Shown: positions 1-5,234 of the stretch, piece after piece
How the letters are laid out: each line of letters opens with the position of its first letter
How positions within the stretch are numbered: the first letter of the stretch is position 1
NCBI GenBank assembly: GCA_002409455.1
Contig: DHNI01000083.1
Coordinates: forward strand, 1,351-7,282
DNA from: Firmicutes bacterium UBA5420
GTDB lineage: Bacteria; Bacillota; Limnochordia; Darwinibacteriales; Darwinibacteriaceae
Length of the DNA stretch: 5,932 nt
Reading direction: 5' to 3'
Made by a program: the position numbers and the translations under genes
Notes under the pieces: model-generated
Databases searched by the model: none
Told to the model about the DNA's origin: nothing
The model's input: the letters and a program-made list of their open reading frames with translations, nothing else

Positions 1-1
1 A

Positions 2-79
2 GACCGAGAGTGCGGAAGCTGTGGCTGTGAGTTTGACCCGCTTTATAAAAGGGCACTTGCACTCCGGGAACTGCTATGA
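2..79 (+). CDS. 3' end of an unrecognised Cys-containing protein (partial)
   Basis: The second frame is open from the window edge to a TGA at 77-79, giving 25 residues that end in ...YKRALALRELL. They contain a cysteine cluster of the form C-G-S-C-G-C (codons at 11-28), which could belong to a small metal site such as a zinc ribbon or iron-sulfur ligand set. The stop codon overlaps the ATG of the next gene (ATGA at 76-79), the usual sign of translational coupling in an operon, and this is the main argument that the frame is real. A charged, leucine-rich helical tail follows the cysteines. I do not recognise the family from so short a piece. Two other frames are also open over part of this stretch, so the call is moderate at best. 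Confidence 0.5.
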   Translation, partial: DRECGSCGCEFDPLYKRALALRELL

Positions 80-999
80 ACTCCTATCACGATCTACAAA
101 CAGAAATCAAAGAATTCTTAGGTGTAATGCCTCCGCCGACAGAAGTGCCTTTCAGGGTTCTTGAGGAGGAGGACAAAGGCCACTATACGCAGCGGTTAGT
201 ATCCTACCGGGGTAGTGAAGGTGACACAATCACGGCATTCCTATTGTGTCCTAAAGGCATGGGCCCTTTTCCCGCGGTCTTGGTTCACCATCAACATAAT
301 GGCGAGCGCCATCTAGGTAAAAGTGAGCCTGCTGGTTTGCTCGGAGATCCTTTTCAAGCCTTTGGCCCAGCGCTGGCCGAGCGCGGGTTTGTAGTTTTGG
401 CTCCAGATTCGATATGTTTTGAAGATAGGCGCCTAAACTGCTCTGGTACTGAACCTGATAAGCAAGATTGGTCACAGCATTATAACGAGATGTGTTATAG
501 ACTGCTACGTGGAGAAATGCTGATGACGAAAGTGCTCGATGACGCACTAATCGCTGGTACTGTCCTTAAGTCCATTCCTGAAGTTGATCCTCACAGACTT
601 GGCTTGCTTGGGCACTCCTATGGCGGCCAGACGGTCCTTTTCCAAGGAGCTATCGATAATCGATTCATCTATGCCTGCACGAGTGGTGCCGTATGTAGCT
701 TTGCCAACAGAATGGAACATGGCACTGGAATTGAAATGGCGGCAGTAATGCCAGGCTTCCTCTCAAAGTTTGAAATCATGGATCTGCTGAAGTGTTTTGT
801 TACGAGGAGGCTCTTGATTATGTCCGCCACAGATGACAAATACGCCAAAGACGCAGACTTCATCTTAGATGAACTGCTGCGTCTGCATGGTGAATTCGGT
901 CATCATTTCATCCACAAGAGGTATGAAGGCGGCCACGGCCTCACTCAGGAACGATATGATTTCATTATCAAGTGGTTTACTAGTTGGGGCGTTCGTTAG
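76..999 (+). CDS. Dienelactone-hydrolase-like alpha/beta hydrolase
   Basis: A 307-residue protein of the alpha/beta hydrolase fold, predicted to be a cytoplasmic serine hydrolase acting on an ester, lactone or similar bond. The nucleophile elbow is G-H-S-Y-G at residues 179-183, so Ser181 is the likely nucleophile. The acid is probably Asp253 or Asp254 in SATDDKY, and the base His287 in EGGHGL, which is the correct order and spacing for the fold. An early strand, PAVLVHHQHNG (residues 66-76), followed by GFVVLAPDS (104-112), matches the beta3/beta4 region of dienelactone hydrolase and acetyl-xylan-esterase relatives. There is no signal peptide. The ATG overlaps the stop of the preceding frame, with GGGA about 6 nt upstream as a weak binding site, suggesting coupled translation. 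The gene ends against the oppositely oriented ATP-grasp gene with interlocked stops. Fold and catalytic class are secure; the substrate is unknown. Confidence 0.88.
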   Translation: MNSYHDLQTEIKEFLGVMPPPTEVPFRVLEEEDKGHYTQRLVSYRGSEGDTITAFLLCPKGMGPFPAVLVHHQHNGERHLGKSEPAGLLGDPFQAFGPALAERGFVVLAPDSICFEDRRLNCSGTEPDKQDWSQHYNEMCYRLLRGEMLMTKVLDDALIAGTVLKSIPEVDPHRLGLLGHSYGGQTVLFQGAIDNRFIYACTSGAVCSFANRMEHGTGIEMAAVMPGFLSKFEIMDLLKCFVTRRLLIMSATDDKYAKDADFILDELLRLHGEFGHHFIHKRYEGGHGLTQERYDFIIKWFTSWGVR

Positions 1000-2246
1000 A
1001 GCATAGTTGCTACAGACTTAGGCAATCCTTTCCTAAACGTTTCTTCGTCAAACAACGAGTGCTCTAAGAAAATCTCGCCACCATCTGAACCTAAGAGCTT
1101 GCCCAGGTTGCGCAAAAGAAATAACCACAGGGCAAACCCAGGACGCAGATCATGAATGCTCTCGATGTCACTGTAGGATTTTTCTCGTTTGCTCCAAGTC
1201 TTGAAGCACTGCAGCTTTTGCTGTCCTGTGAGGTTCTTGTCAATCAGATTATAGACAAGCCAACCTAAATCTAAAAATTGTAGTTTGCAGCGCACACCAT
1301 CCTGTTGTTTTGGAAGTGATGCAATCTCTTTACCCTTCGATAGCTCTGTAAAAGCACCTATCAGATCTACGCCAGCAAAATGACCTAAGATAACGCCAGG
1401 CGCAATTCGCGGATTGCAGTCGATGAGATAGAGCTTTCCAGTTGATTCTTCTTCCATATAGTCAAAGCTAATAAAGCCTGTCCAGTTAAAGTGCTTGATT
1501 AACCGTGCATCAAACAGTTCTGCTTCTGGAGAAGTGACGGTTTCTCTATAGGAGCTTGTCCCACCAGAGGTGGGAACAGTACGTAAAGCGCGGAACACCA
1601 CATTACCTTTCACTTCACCGTCCACAGCCAGATTCACAGTGGAGATTAGGGTACCTTTGATGTATTGCTGAATAATCGGAAGCTCCTTTTCTAACCCATA
1701 CTGCTTGACAAGTTGGCCATATTCCCAAACTGCCTTTTCGGGGTCAAGAACAATCTTTTGACCATGGGCATTACATCCCACCCGCGGTTTGATGACGATG
1801 CTTGAGTCTATCGTTTCAAGCATGCGAAATGCACTTTTTAGGGAATCAGGTGCTAAGGTGCGCGGGGTTCTCACCTCTGCTTCTACTGCGTACTCTCGCA
1901 TGGCCTTCTTATTATGGGCATGGGTTATGTCGGCATAGGACATAGAGACCATTTTTGTGTATTTTTGAATTGTGTCCTTGTAATAGGACATCAAGAAACC
2001 GCATTCCAAAACAGGAAAATACAAGTCATATTGTTCCCGCTGCAGCTCTTCGATGACTGTTTTCGCAAAACCGTGAGGGTCGTAGAGTAGGGAAGGGGCG
2101 ATGATTCGTTTACTAACACCGTTAGAATACGACGCGAAACTACGGGCATGCGAATCCACAACTGTAACCTTATAACCCAGCGCGTGTAAGCGGCGGATCA
2201 TAAAAAGACCCGTTGGTGTGCTAGCCAACGTCACTAATACTCTCAT
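996..2246 (-). CDS. ATP-grasp carboxylate-amine ligase-like protein
   Basis: A 416-residue protein with the ATP-grasp arrangement. It likely activates a carboxylate as an acyl phosphate and joins it to an amine, thiol or similar nucleophile in the cytoplasm. Residues 1-110 form the pre-ATP-grasp Rossmann-like domain (MRVLVTLAST, then GYKVTVVDS). The ATP-grasp domain includes Lys114 in HNKKAM, Lys153 in VIKPRVGCNAHG with its glycine-rich loop, the hinge segment PIIQQYIKGT (190-199), the strand GFISFDYM (257-264), and the metal-binding DCNPR (276-280). About 130 residues follow this motif, including a hydrophobic stretch FALWLFLLRNLGKLLG (371-386) that could be an amphipathic or membrane-contacting helix. 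The ATG at 2244-2246 has AGGAGG 8 nt upstream on its strand. It is transcribed divergently from the GNAT/Nudix operon. Its fold resembles CarB and peptide-ligase relatives; which product it makes cannot be told. Confidence 0.88.
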   Translation of the reverse strand: MRVLVTLASTPTGLFMIRRLHALGYKVTVVDSHARSFASYSNGVSKRIIAPSLLYDPHGFAKTVIEELQREQYDLYFPVLECGFLMSYYKDTIQKYTKMVSMSYADITHAHNKKAMREYAVEAEVRTPRTLAPDSLKSAFRMLETIDSSIVIKPRVGCNAHGQKIVLDPEKAVWEYGQLVKQYGLEKELPIIQQYIKGTLISTVNLAVDGEVKGNVVFRALRTVPTSGGTSSYRETVTSPEAELFDARLIKHFNWTGFISFDYMEEESTGKLYLIDCNPRIAPGVILGHFAGVDLIGAFTELSKGKEIASLPKQQDGVRCKLQFLDLGWLVYNLIDKNLTGQQKLQCFKTWSKREKSYSDIESIHDLRPGFALWLFLLRNLGKLLGSDGGEIFLEHSLFDEETFRKGLPKSVATML

Positions 2247-2251
2247 TATGC

Positions 2252-2280
2252 TTGCCTCCTATGGATTGACAATCTATAAT
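2252..2280 (+). promoter_or_regulatory. Candidate sigma-A promoter of the rightward operon
   Basis: TTGCCT (2252-2257, 4 of 6 to TTGACA) lies 17 bp upstream of a perfect TATAAT (2275-2280). The start would be near 2287, giving a leader of about 90 nt before the GTG at 2379. The -35 box overlaps the ribosome binding site of the leftward ATP-grasp gene, and the promoter faces the leftward promoter. A weaker alternative nearer the gene is TTGAAT (2318-2323) with CACAAT (2341-2346), also 17 bp apart. Confidence 0.5.
2264..2274. promoter_or_regulatory. Short palindrome in the divergent promoter region (possible operator)
   Basis: GATTG-A-CAATC is a perfect 5-bp inverted repeat around one central base. 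It sits between the -35 and -10 boxes of the rightward promoter and in the leader of the leftward gene, where a bound repressor could affect both. A second perfect 8-bp palindrome, AACTAGTT, lies at 2352-2359 just before the ribosome binding site of the rightward gene. Both are short enough to occur by chance. Confidence 0.25.
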
Positions 2281-2287
2281 TGAAATA

Positions 2288-2316
2288 AGTATAACACTTT
2301 AATAATAACATATCAG
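2288..2316 (-). promoter_or_regulatory. Candidate sigma-A promoter of the ATP-grasp gene
   Basis: Read on the minus strand, CTGATA (2311-2316, 4 of 6 to consensus) is followed after 17 bp by TATACT (2288-2293, 5 of 6). A TG sits one base upstream of the -10 box, making it an extended -10 element. Transcription would start near 2281, leaving a leader of about 35 nt before the ATG at 2246. Spacing and extended -10 make this the best candidate on this strand. Confidence 0.55.
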
Positions 2317-2364
2317 GTTGAATATTTACAGTCGTTTTGACACAATGACAGAACTAGTTTAGAT

Positions 2365-2369
2365 GGAGG
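2365..2369 (+). promoter_or_regulatory. Ribosome binding site that sets the GNAT start at GTG 2379
   Basis: GGAGG here abuts the in-frame GTG at 2370, which is too close for initiation. It lies 9 nt before the second in-frame GTG at 2379, so the shorter reading is preferred. Confidence 0.75.
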
Positions 2370-2378
2370 GTGGACAAA

Positions 2379-3422
2379 GTGTATGTTCGAGCAGCTACCG
2401 CTGAAGATAACAGCAAACTAATTGCCATTGAACAGCTGACGCCACAAGGGGAACAGATCAAACTTGTCAGTGAACGCAAAGATTATTTCTTCCGCTCCAA
2501 GAAGTTTGAAGATCCTATTCTCCTTGTGGCAGAAGACGAAACCACAGGTGACATTTTAGGAATCATGGGCGTGGGTCCAGTTACAGTGAGGCTTAAGGGC
2601 GAGACAGTCCGAGGGGGATTGATCTTTGATTGGCGCTCTAACCCTCTAACCCAGAAGGGACTTCCAAGGCACATGTTACGGCTGTGGCAGGCAGCGCAAG
2701 CTGAGATTGCTCGTCAAGATCTGAAATTCATCTTCGGATACGTAAAAGAAGATAACGAGCGCTCTCTCGGCATACTCAAGAAATACGGAGCACAAGCCTT
2801 GGAGACGAAAGAATTTCTTACTATACCTGTCCACGCCAGTTTCTGCAAGGATAGGGCCGCCGTGAATAAGGTGCACTTTGCTGATATCCTCGATTGGGAG
2901 GAAGAGATGGCCATTCTCCAGAAGAGCTTCGGAACTTTGGATTTGTTCCCCGAACTATCGCAGTCTGCCCTTTTGATGGCGCAAAGAGACCGTTACCTGT
3001 TTGGGAAGTTTTCATATGGCAAATCAGCTATTAAAATCTGGGACACGAACGCTGACTACTCCCAGCGAGTATTAAACATGCCTTTGCTTTACAAAGTAGC
3101 CCGCCCCGTTTTTGCTGTTGGCTCTAGGTTCCTCTCCTTACCCAATATTCCTAAGCTTGGAGATGAGATTAGGGTATGGCAATTGTATGATTTGATTGTT
3201 GATCAGCCAAGCGATCTCAATTGCATTCTGGAAAGAGTCCGCCAAGCTGCTCTAGAGAATAATATTGACTATCTCGTGATTTGTCTGAACTCACAGGATA
3301 GCGGTTATGAACAGATCGCCAAAAAAGCCTGGGTACGCCTTAAATACCTCTTGGCCTTCTTACCCGTGACAGAGCTGCCTTCGCCTGAGGGGCCCACTTA
3401 CTTTGATGTTTCGTATCTCTAG
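2379..3422 (+). CDS. Long GNAT-family N-acetyltransferase-like protein, probably with a second GNAT-like half
   Basis: A 347-residue protein from GTG 2379; a GTG at 2370 would add three residues but has no usable binding site. The N-terminal half (residues 1-150) is a GNAT fold: the opening VYVRAATAED is typical of GNAT beta1, LVAEDETTGDILGIMGVGPV (49-68) gives beta2-beta3, QKGLPRHML (92-100) is at the acetyl-CoA pyrophosphate loop, and GYVKEDNERSLGILKKYGA (120-138) matches the beta5/alpha4 region with Asn126 and the KYGA end. The loop is atypical, lacking the usual G-x-G/A. Residues 160-347 carry no clear motif, but the helix-strand ILERVRQAALENNIDYLVICLN (283-304) resembles a degenerate second GNAT repeat. 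Typical single-domain members are about 150-190 residues, so this is roughly double length. Predicted cytoplasmic acyl transfer from acyl-CoA to an amine; substrate unknown. It is the first gene of the rightward operon, divergent from the ATP-grasp ligase. Confidence 0.8.
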   Translation: MYVRAATAEDNSKLIAIEQLTPQGEQIKLVSERKDYFFRSKKFEDPILLVAEDETTGDILGIMGVGPVTVRLKGETVRGGLIFDWRSNPLTQKGLPRHMLRLWQAAQAEIARQDLKFIFGYVKEDNERSLGILKKYGAQALETKEFLTIPVHASFCKDRAAVNKVHFADILDWEEEMAILQKSFGTLDLFPELSQSALLMAQRDRYLFGKFSYGKSAIKIWDTNADYSQRVLNMPLLYKVARPVFAVGSRFLSLPNIPKLGDEIRVWQLYDLIVDQPSDLNCILERVRQAALENNIDYLVICLNSQDSGYEQIAKKAWVRLKYLLAFLPVTELPSPEGPTYFDVSYL

Positions 3423-3470
3423 TCTCCGCCCATTCGTCAATCACAGATAGGCAAGAACCGGTGAGCGCTT

Positions 3471-3475
3471 AGGAG
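3471..3475 (+). promoter_or_regulatory. Ribosome binding site that sets the Nudix start at ATG 3483
   Basis: AGGAG lies 7 nt before ATG 3483 but only 1 nt before the in-frame GTG at 3477. The ATG is therefore the supported start, removing two residues from the longest frame. Confidence 0.8.
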
Positions 3476-3482
3476 TGTGATC

Positions 3483-4010
3483 ATGAAGCTTTTGAAGGAA
3501 TTTTTTCATAGTGAAGGTATAAATCCCTGCGGCAAGGCCGTTAGCCGCGAAGCCGCCCGAGCAATTATTTCCGAGGGAGATCAAGTACTCATGGTGTATT
3601 CGCCTGTCAATAAAGATTTCAAGTTTCCTGGTGGCGGGATTAAAGAATATGAGAATCACAAGGAGACGCTGCTTAGGGAAATCAGGGAAGAGTGTGGGGT
3701 CATTCTTTCAGACATAAGCGCCGAGTTTGGCTTTGTGGTGGAATATGCTAGGCCGCGAGAAGCAGACTATGACGTTTTCAAGCAGATTTCCTACTACTAT
3801 TTGTGCAGGGTCAACCCCAGTTTCGTCGGCCAGAATCTGGATGAATATGAACAACAGCTGGGTTTTCGACCAGAATGGGTTAATATCGATGAAGCCCTGA
3901 AACAAAATAACGCCATCCTAACGGGTGTGTTTGGTGAACCGCCTAGGTGGACTAAAAGAGATACCTATGTGCTCAAAAGATTGGCACAACAACTGGAGAG
4001 TCTTGTGTAG
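3483..4010 (+). CDS. Nudix hydrolase, stand-alone
   Basis: A 175-residue Nudix-family protein that hydrolyses a nucleoside diphosphate linked to some other group, using Mg2+ or Mn2+ in the cytoplasm. The complete Nudix box G-x5-E-x7-R-E-U-x-E-E-x-G-U spans residues 51-73: Gly51, Glu57, Arg65-Glu66, Glu69-Glu70, Gly72-Val73, so the metal-binding glutamates are intact. The preceding FKFPGGGIK is the usual entry to the box. An N-terminal extension of about 22 residues precedes beta1 (REAARAIISEGDQVLMVYS), and a helical tail, TKRDTYVLKRLAQQLESL, closes the protein. It lies 60 nt downstream of the GNAT gene and 29 nt upstream of the small membrane protein gene, on the same strand. Its sequence differs clearly from the second Nudix domain at 4266, so this is not a recent tandem duplicate. 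The substrate is not readable from the sequence. Confidence 0.92.
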   Translation: MKLLKEFFHSEGINPCGKAVSREAARAIISEGDQVLMVYSPVNKDFKFPGGGIKEYENHKETLLREIREECGVILSDISAEFGFVVEYARPREADYDVFKQISYYYLCRVNPSFVGQNLDEYEQQLGFRPEWVNIDEALKQNNAILTGVFGEPPRWTKRDTYVLKRLAQQLESLV

Positions 4011-4024
4011 CACGGCTCATTATA

Positions 4025-4032
4025 GGGAGGAG
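4025..4032 (+). promoter_or_regulatory. Ribosome binding site of the small membrane protein gene
   Basis: GGGAGGAG lies 7 nt before a GTG at 4040. This strong site is the main support that the short reading frame downstream is translated. Confidence 0.75.
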
Positions 4033-4039
4033 AAGAATA

Positions 4040-4252
4040 GTGAAAAGATGGTCTCGCTTTTTTCAGATCATTGTGTTGACCTGGGCGTTGCATCGTATAG
4101 CCATGGCACTCATCGGCTTTCCTATGTTCTCGTTTTCCAGTTTTAATCTCGGGGAGTTTGCTTGGGATGTAGGTGTTTATATTATTGCTTTCTTTATTTC
4201 GTATTGGTTTGTGACACGTATAGCCAGGCTTCGCGACCAAAATCCACAATAG
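4040..4252 (+). CDS. Small two-helix membrane protein of unknown function
   Basis: A 70-residue protein starting with GTG behind a strong ribosome binding site. Two hydrophobic segments are seen, about residues 7-30 (FFQIIVLTWALHRIAMALIG and onward) and 43-59 (DVGVYIIAFFISYWFV), joined by a short polar loop, SFSSFNLGEF. The basic start (MKRWSR) and basic end (TRIARLRDQNPQ) would put both termini on the cytoplasmic side by the positive-inside rule. No conserved family motif is recognised. It sits between the two Nudix genes with 29 and 13 nt gaps, so it is almost surely co-transcribed, and it might anchor or regulate a neighbour; that role is inference. Reading frame, binding site and operon position make it likely real despite its size. 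Confidence 0.75.
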   Translation: MKRWSRFFQIIVLTWALHRIAMALIGFPMFSFSSFNLGEFAWDVGVYIIAFFISYWFVTRIARLRDQNPQ

Positions 4253-4256
4253 GGAG
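4251..4256 (+). promoter_or_regulatory. Ribosome binding site supporting a TTG start at 4266
   Basis: AGGGAG overlaps the stop codon of the upstream gene and lies 9 nt before TTG 4266. The next in-frame ATG, at 4284, has no such site, which favours the rare TTG start. Confidence 0.65.
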
Positions 4257-4265
4257 ATAGCGTCC

Positions 4266-5177
4266 TTGAACTACATCAAAGAAATGAGATTGATTATAGG
4301 AAACAGGCCCTTACTTCTTGTGGGTACGAGCGTGATTGCGGTTAAAGATGGTATGATTCTGCTCCAAAAAAGGGCGGACACCGGTGCCTGGGGATATCCC
4401 GGAGGCTATCTAGAGTTAGGCGAGACGCCTGAAGAGTCGGCGAAGCGTGAGCTTTTGGAGGAAACGGGATTGATTGCCAACAAGCTTGCTCTGTACGGTG
4501 TATTTGCCGGTGAAAACAGACATTTTACCTATCCCAACGGACATGAGGTCTATTGTACTGATGTTGTCTATACCTGTTATGATTTTTCCCCATCTGGTAG
4601 TACTCATGACGAGGAAGTACTTGAAGTCAGGTGGTTTTCTTTTGACGATTTGCCCGCAGACATAGCCCCTTCTACAAAAGATGTAATCGTACAGTTTATT
4701 TCAGAATATCACGATCTCAAGAAAGGGTCAGTGGAAATGTTCTTTGCAGAAGCCACGGCAGATGATGCGGACATAATCTTCCGCTTGGCTAAGGGACTTA
4801 TTGAGAAGTACGAAACGGATCTCAGCCTAGACTTTGCAAGAGTCTTTGACTGGTTGAAAAGGAAGATAGCGAGAAGCGTAACGAGCTACAAACGTATTTT
4901 AGTTGACGATGTTACAATCGGCTACTGCTGTGTGCTTGAAGATGGAGATAAGATTGAGCTCGATGACTTGTACATCTTGGATGGCTTTCAGGGGCAGGGC
5001 TACGGTACTCAAGTAGTGGAACGCGTAGTTACTATGGCGCGAGACATGGACAAGGCTGTATTCTTATACGTGTTCAAGGAAAACCATAGGGCCATGAACT
5101 TGTATCAACGCCATGGGTTTGAGATCGTGGAGAGCATCGGCGATAGTAGGTACCTCATGGTTCGTTCTGCGGACTAA
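4266..5177 (+). CDS. Nudix hydrolase-GNAT acetyltransferase fusion protein
   Basis: A 303-residue two-domain enzyme. Residues 1-150 are a Nudix hydrolase: NYIKEMRLIIGNRPLLLVG is the characteristic opening of one Nudix subgroup, and the complete Nudix box lies at 47-69 (Gly47, Glu53, Arg61-Glu62, Glu65-Glu66, Gly68-Leu69). Residues about 157-303 are a GNAT domain: MFFAEATADDADIIFRLA gives beta1-alpha1, QGQGYG (242-247) is a textbook acetyl-CoA pyrophosphate loop, VFLYVFKENHRAMNLYQRHGF (265-285) is the beta5/alpha4 motif, and Tyr280 sits where the usual general acid is found. Both halves look catalytically complete. The TTG start is supported both by its binding site and by the family opening, which begins before ATG 4284. 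It follows the small membrane gene by 13 nt. The two activities may act on related substrates, but which is unknown. Confidence 0.92.
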   Translation: MNYIKEMRLIIGNRPLLLVGTSVIAVKDGMILLQKRADTGAWGYPGGYLELGETPEESAKRELLEETGLIANKLALYGVFAGENRHFTYPNGHEVYCTDVVYTCYDFSPSGSTHDEEVLEVRWFSFDDLPADIAPSTKDVIVQFISEYHDLKKGSVEMFFAEATADDADIIFRLAKGLIEKYETDLSLDFARVFDWLKRKIARSVTSYKRILVDDVTIGYCCVLEDGDKIELDDLYILDGFQGQGYGTQVVERVVTMARDMDKAVFLYVFKENHRAMNLYQRHGFEIVESIGDSRYLMVRSAD

Positions 5178-5190
5178 GTAAGCTATATTC

Positions 5191-5210
5191 GAGCCCCTAT
5201 ATCAGGGCTC
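5191..5210 (+). terminator. Weak intergenic hairpin, possible partial terminator
   Basis: GAGCCC (5191-5196) and GGGCTC (5205-5210) form a perfect 6-bp GC-rich stem with an 8-nt loop, 13 nt after the stop of the Nudix-GNAT gene. The following bases, TTGATACTGT, are not a run of T, so this is not a standard intrinsic terminator. It could attenuate read-through or protect the upstream mRNA from 3' decay. Confidence 0.3.
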
Positions 5211-5220
5211 TTGATACTGT

Positions 5221-5226
5221 AGGAGG
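5221..5226 (+). promoter_or_regulatory. Ribosome binding site that sets the flavin reductase start at ATG 5235
   Basis: A perfect AGGAGG lies 8 nt before ATG 5235. The in-frame TTG at 5229 is only 2 nt from it and is rejected as the start. Confidence 0.85.
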
Positions 5227-5234
5227 GCTTGGTC

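Noticed and set aside
33..49. TTGACC with TATAAA as a promoter for the alpha/beta hydrolase gene
   Set aside because: The two boxes are only 5 bp apart, far from the required 16-18 bp, and no partner box lies at proper distance for either; operon coupling through ATGA explains expression better.
251..547. 98-codon open frame on the minus strand inside the hydrolase gene
   Set aside because: It lies wholly within a gene with clear catalytic motifs, has no recognisable domain, and its translation looks like random out-of-frame sequence.
1018..1036. TTAGG / CCTAA inverted repeat just past the hydrolase stop, as a terminator
   Set aside because: A 5-bp, AT-containing stem with a 9-nt loop, no T tract, and inside the coding region of the ATP-grasp gene.
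2337..2342. Perfect TTGACA as the -35 box of the rightward gene
   Set aside because: No acceptable -10 lies 16-18 bp downstream (TAGATG at best), and transcription would begin at about the start codon, losing the ribosome binding site.
3464..3472. AGCGCTTAG repeated at 5771-5779, both in intergenic spacers
   Set aside because: Nine bases shared with no further similarity in the flanks; two copies are not enough to call a repeat element.
3440..3481. ATCACA / TGTGAT inverted repeat around the Nudix ribosome binding site
   Set aside because: Only 6 bp with a 30-nt loop and no supporting inner stem; easily expected by chance.
3925..4146. 73-codon plus-strand frame bridging the Nudix gene end and the membrane protein gene
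   Set aside because: Out of frame with both well-supported genes, with no domain; it overlaps the Nudix 3' end and the ribosome binding site of the next gene.
3965..4249. 94-codon open frame on the minus strand opposite the small membrane protein
   Set aside because: No recognisable motif and low-complexity polar composition; the plus-strand frame has a strong ribosome binding site and operon spacing, so it is the better reading.
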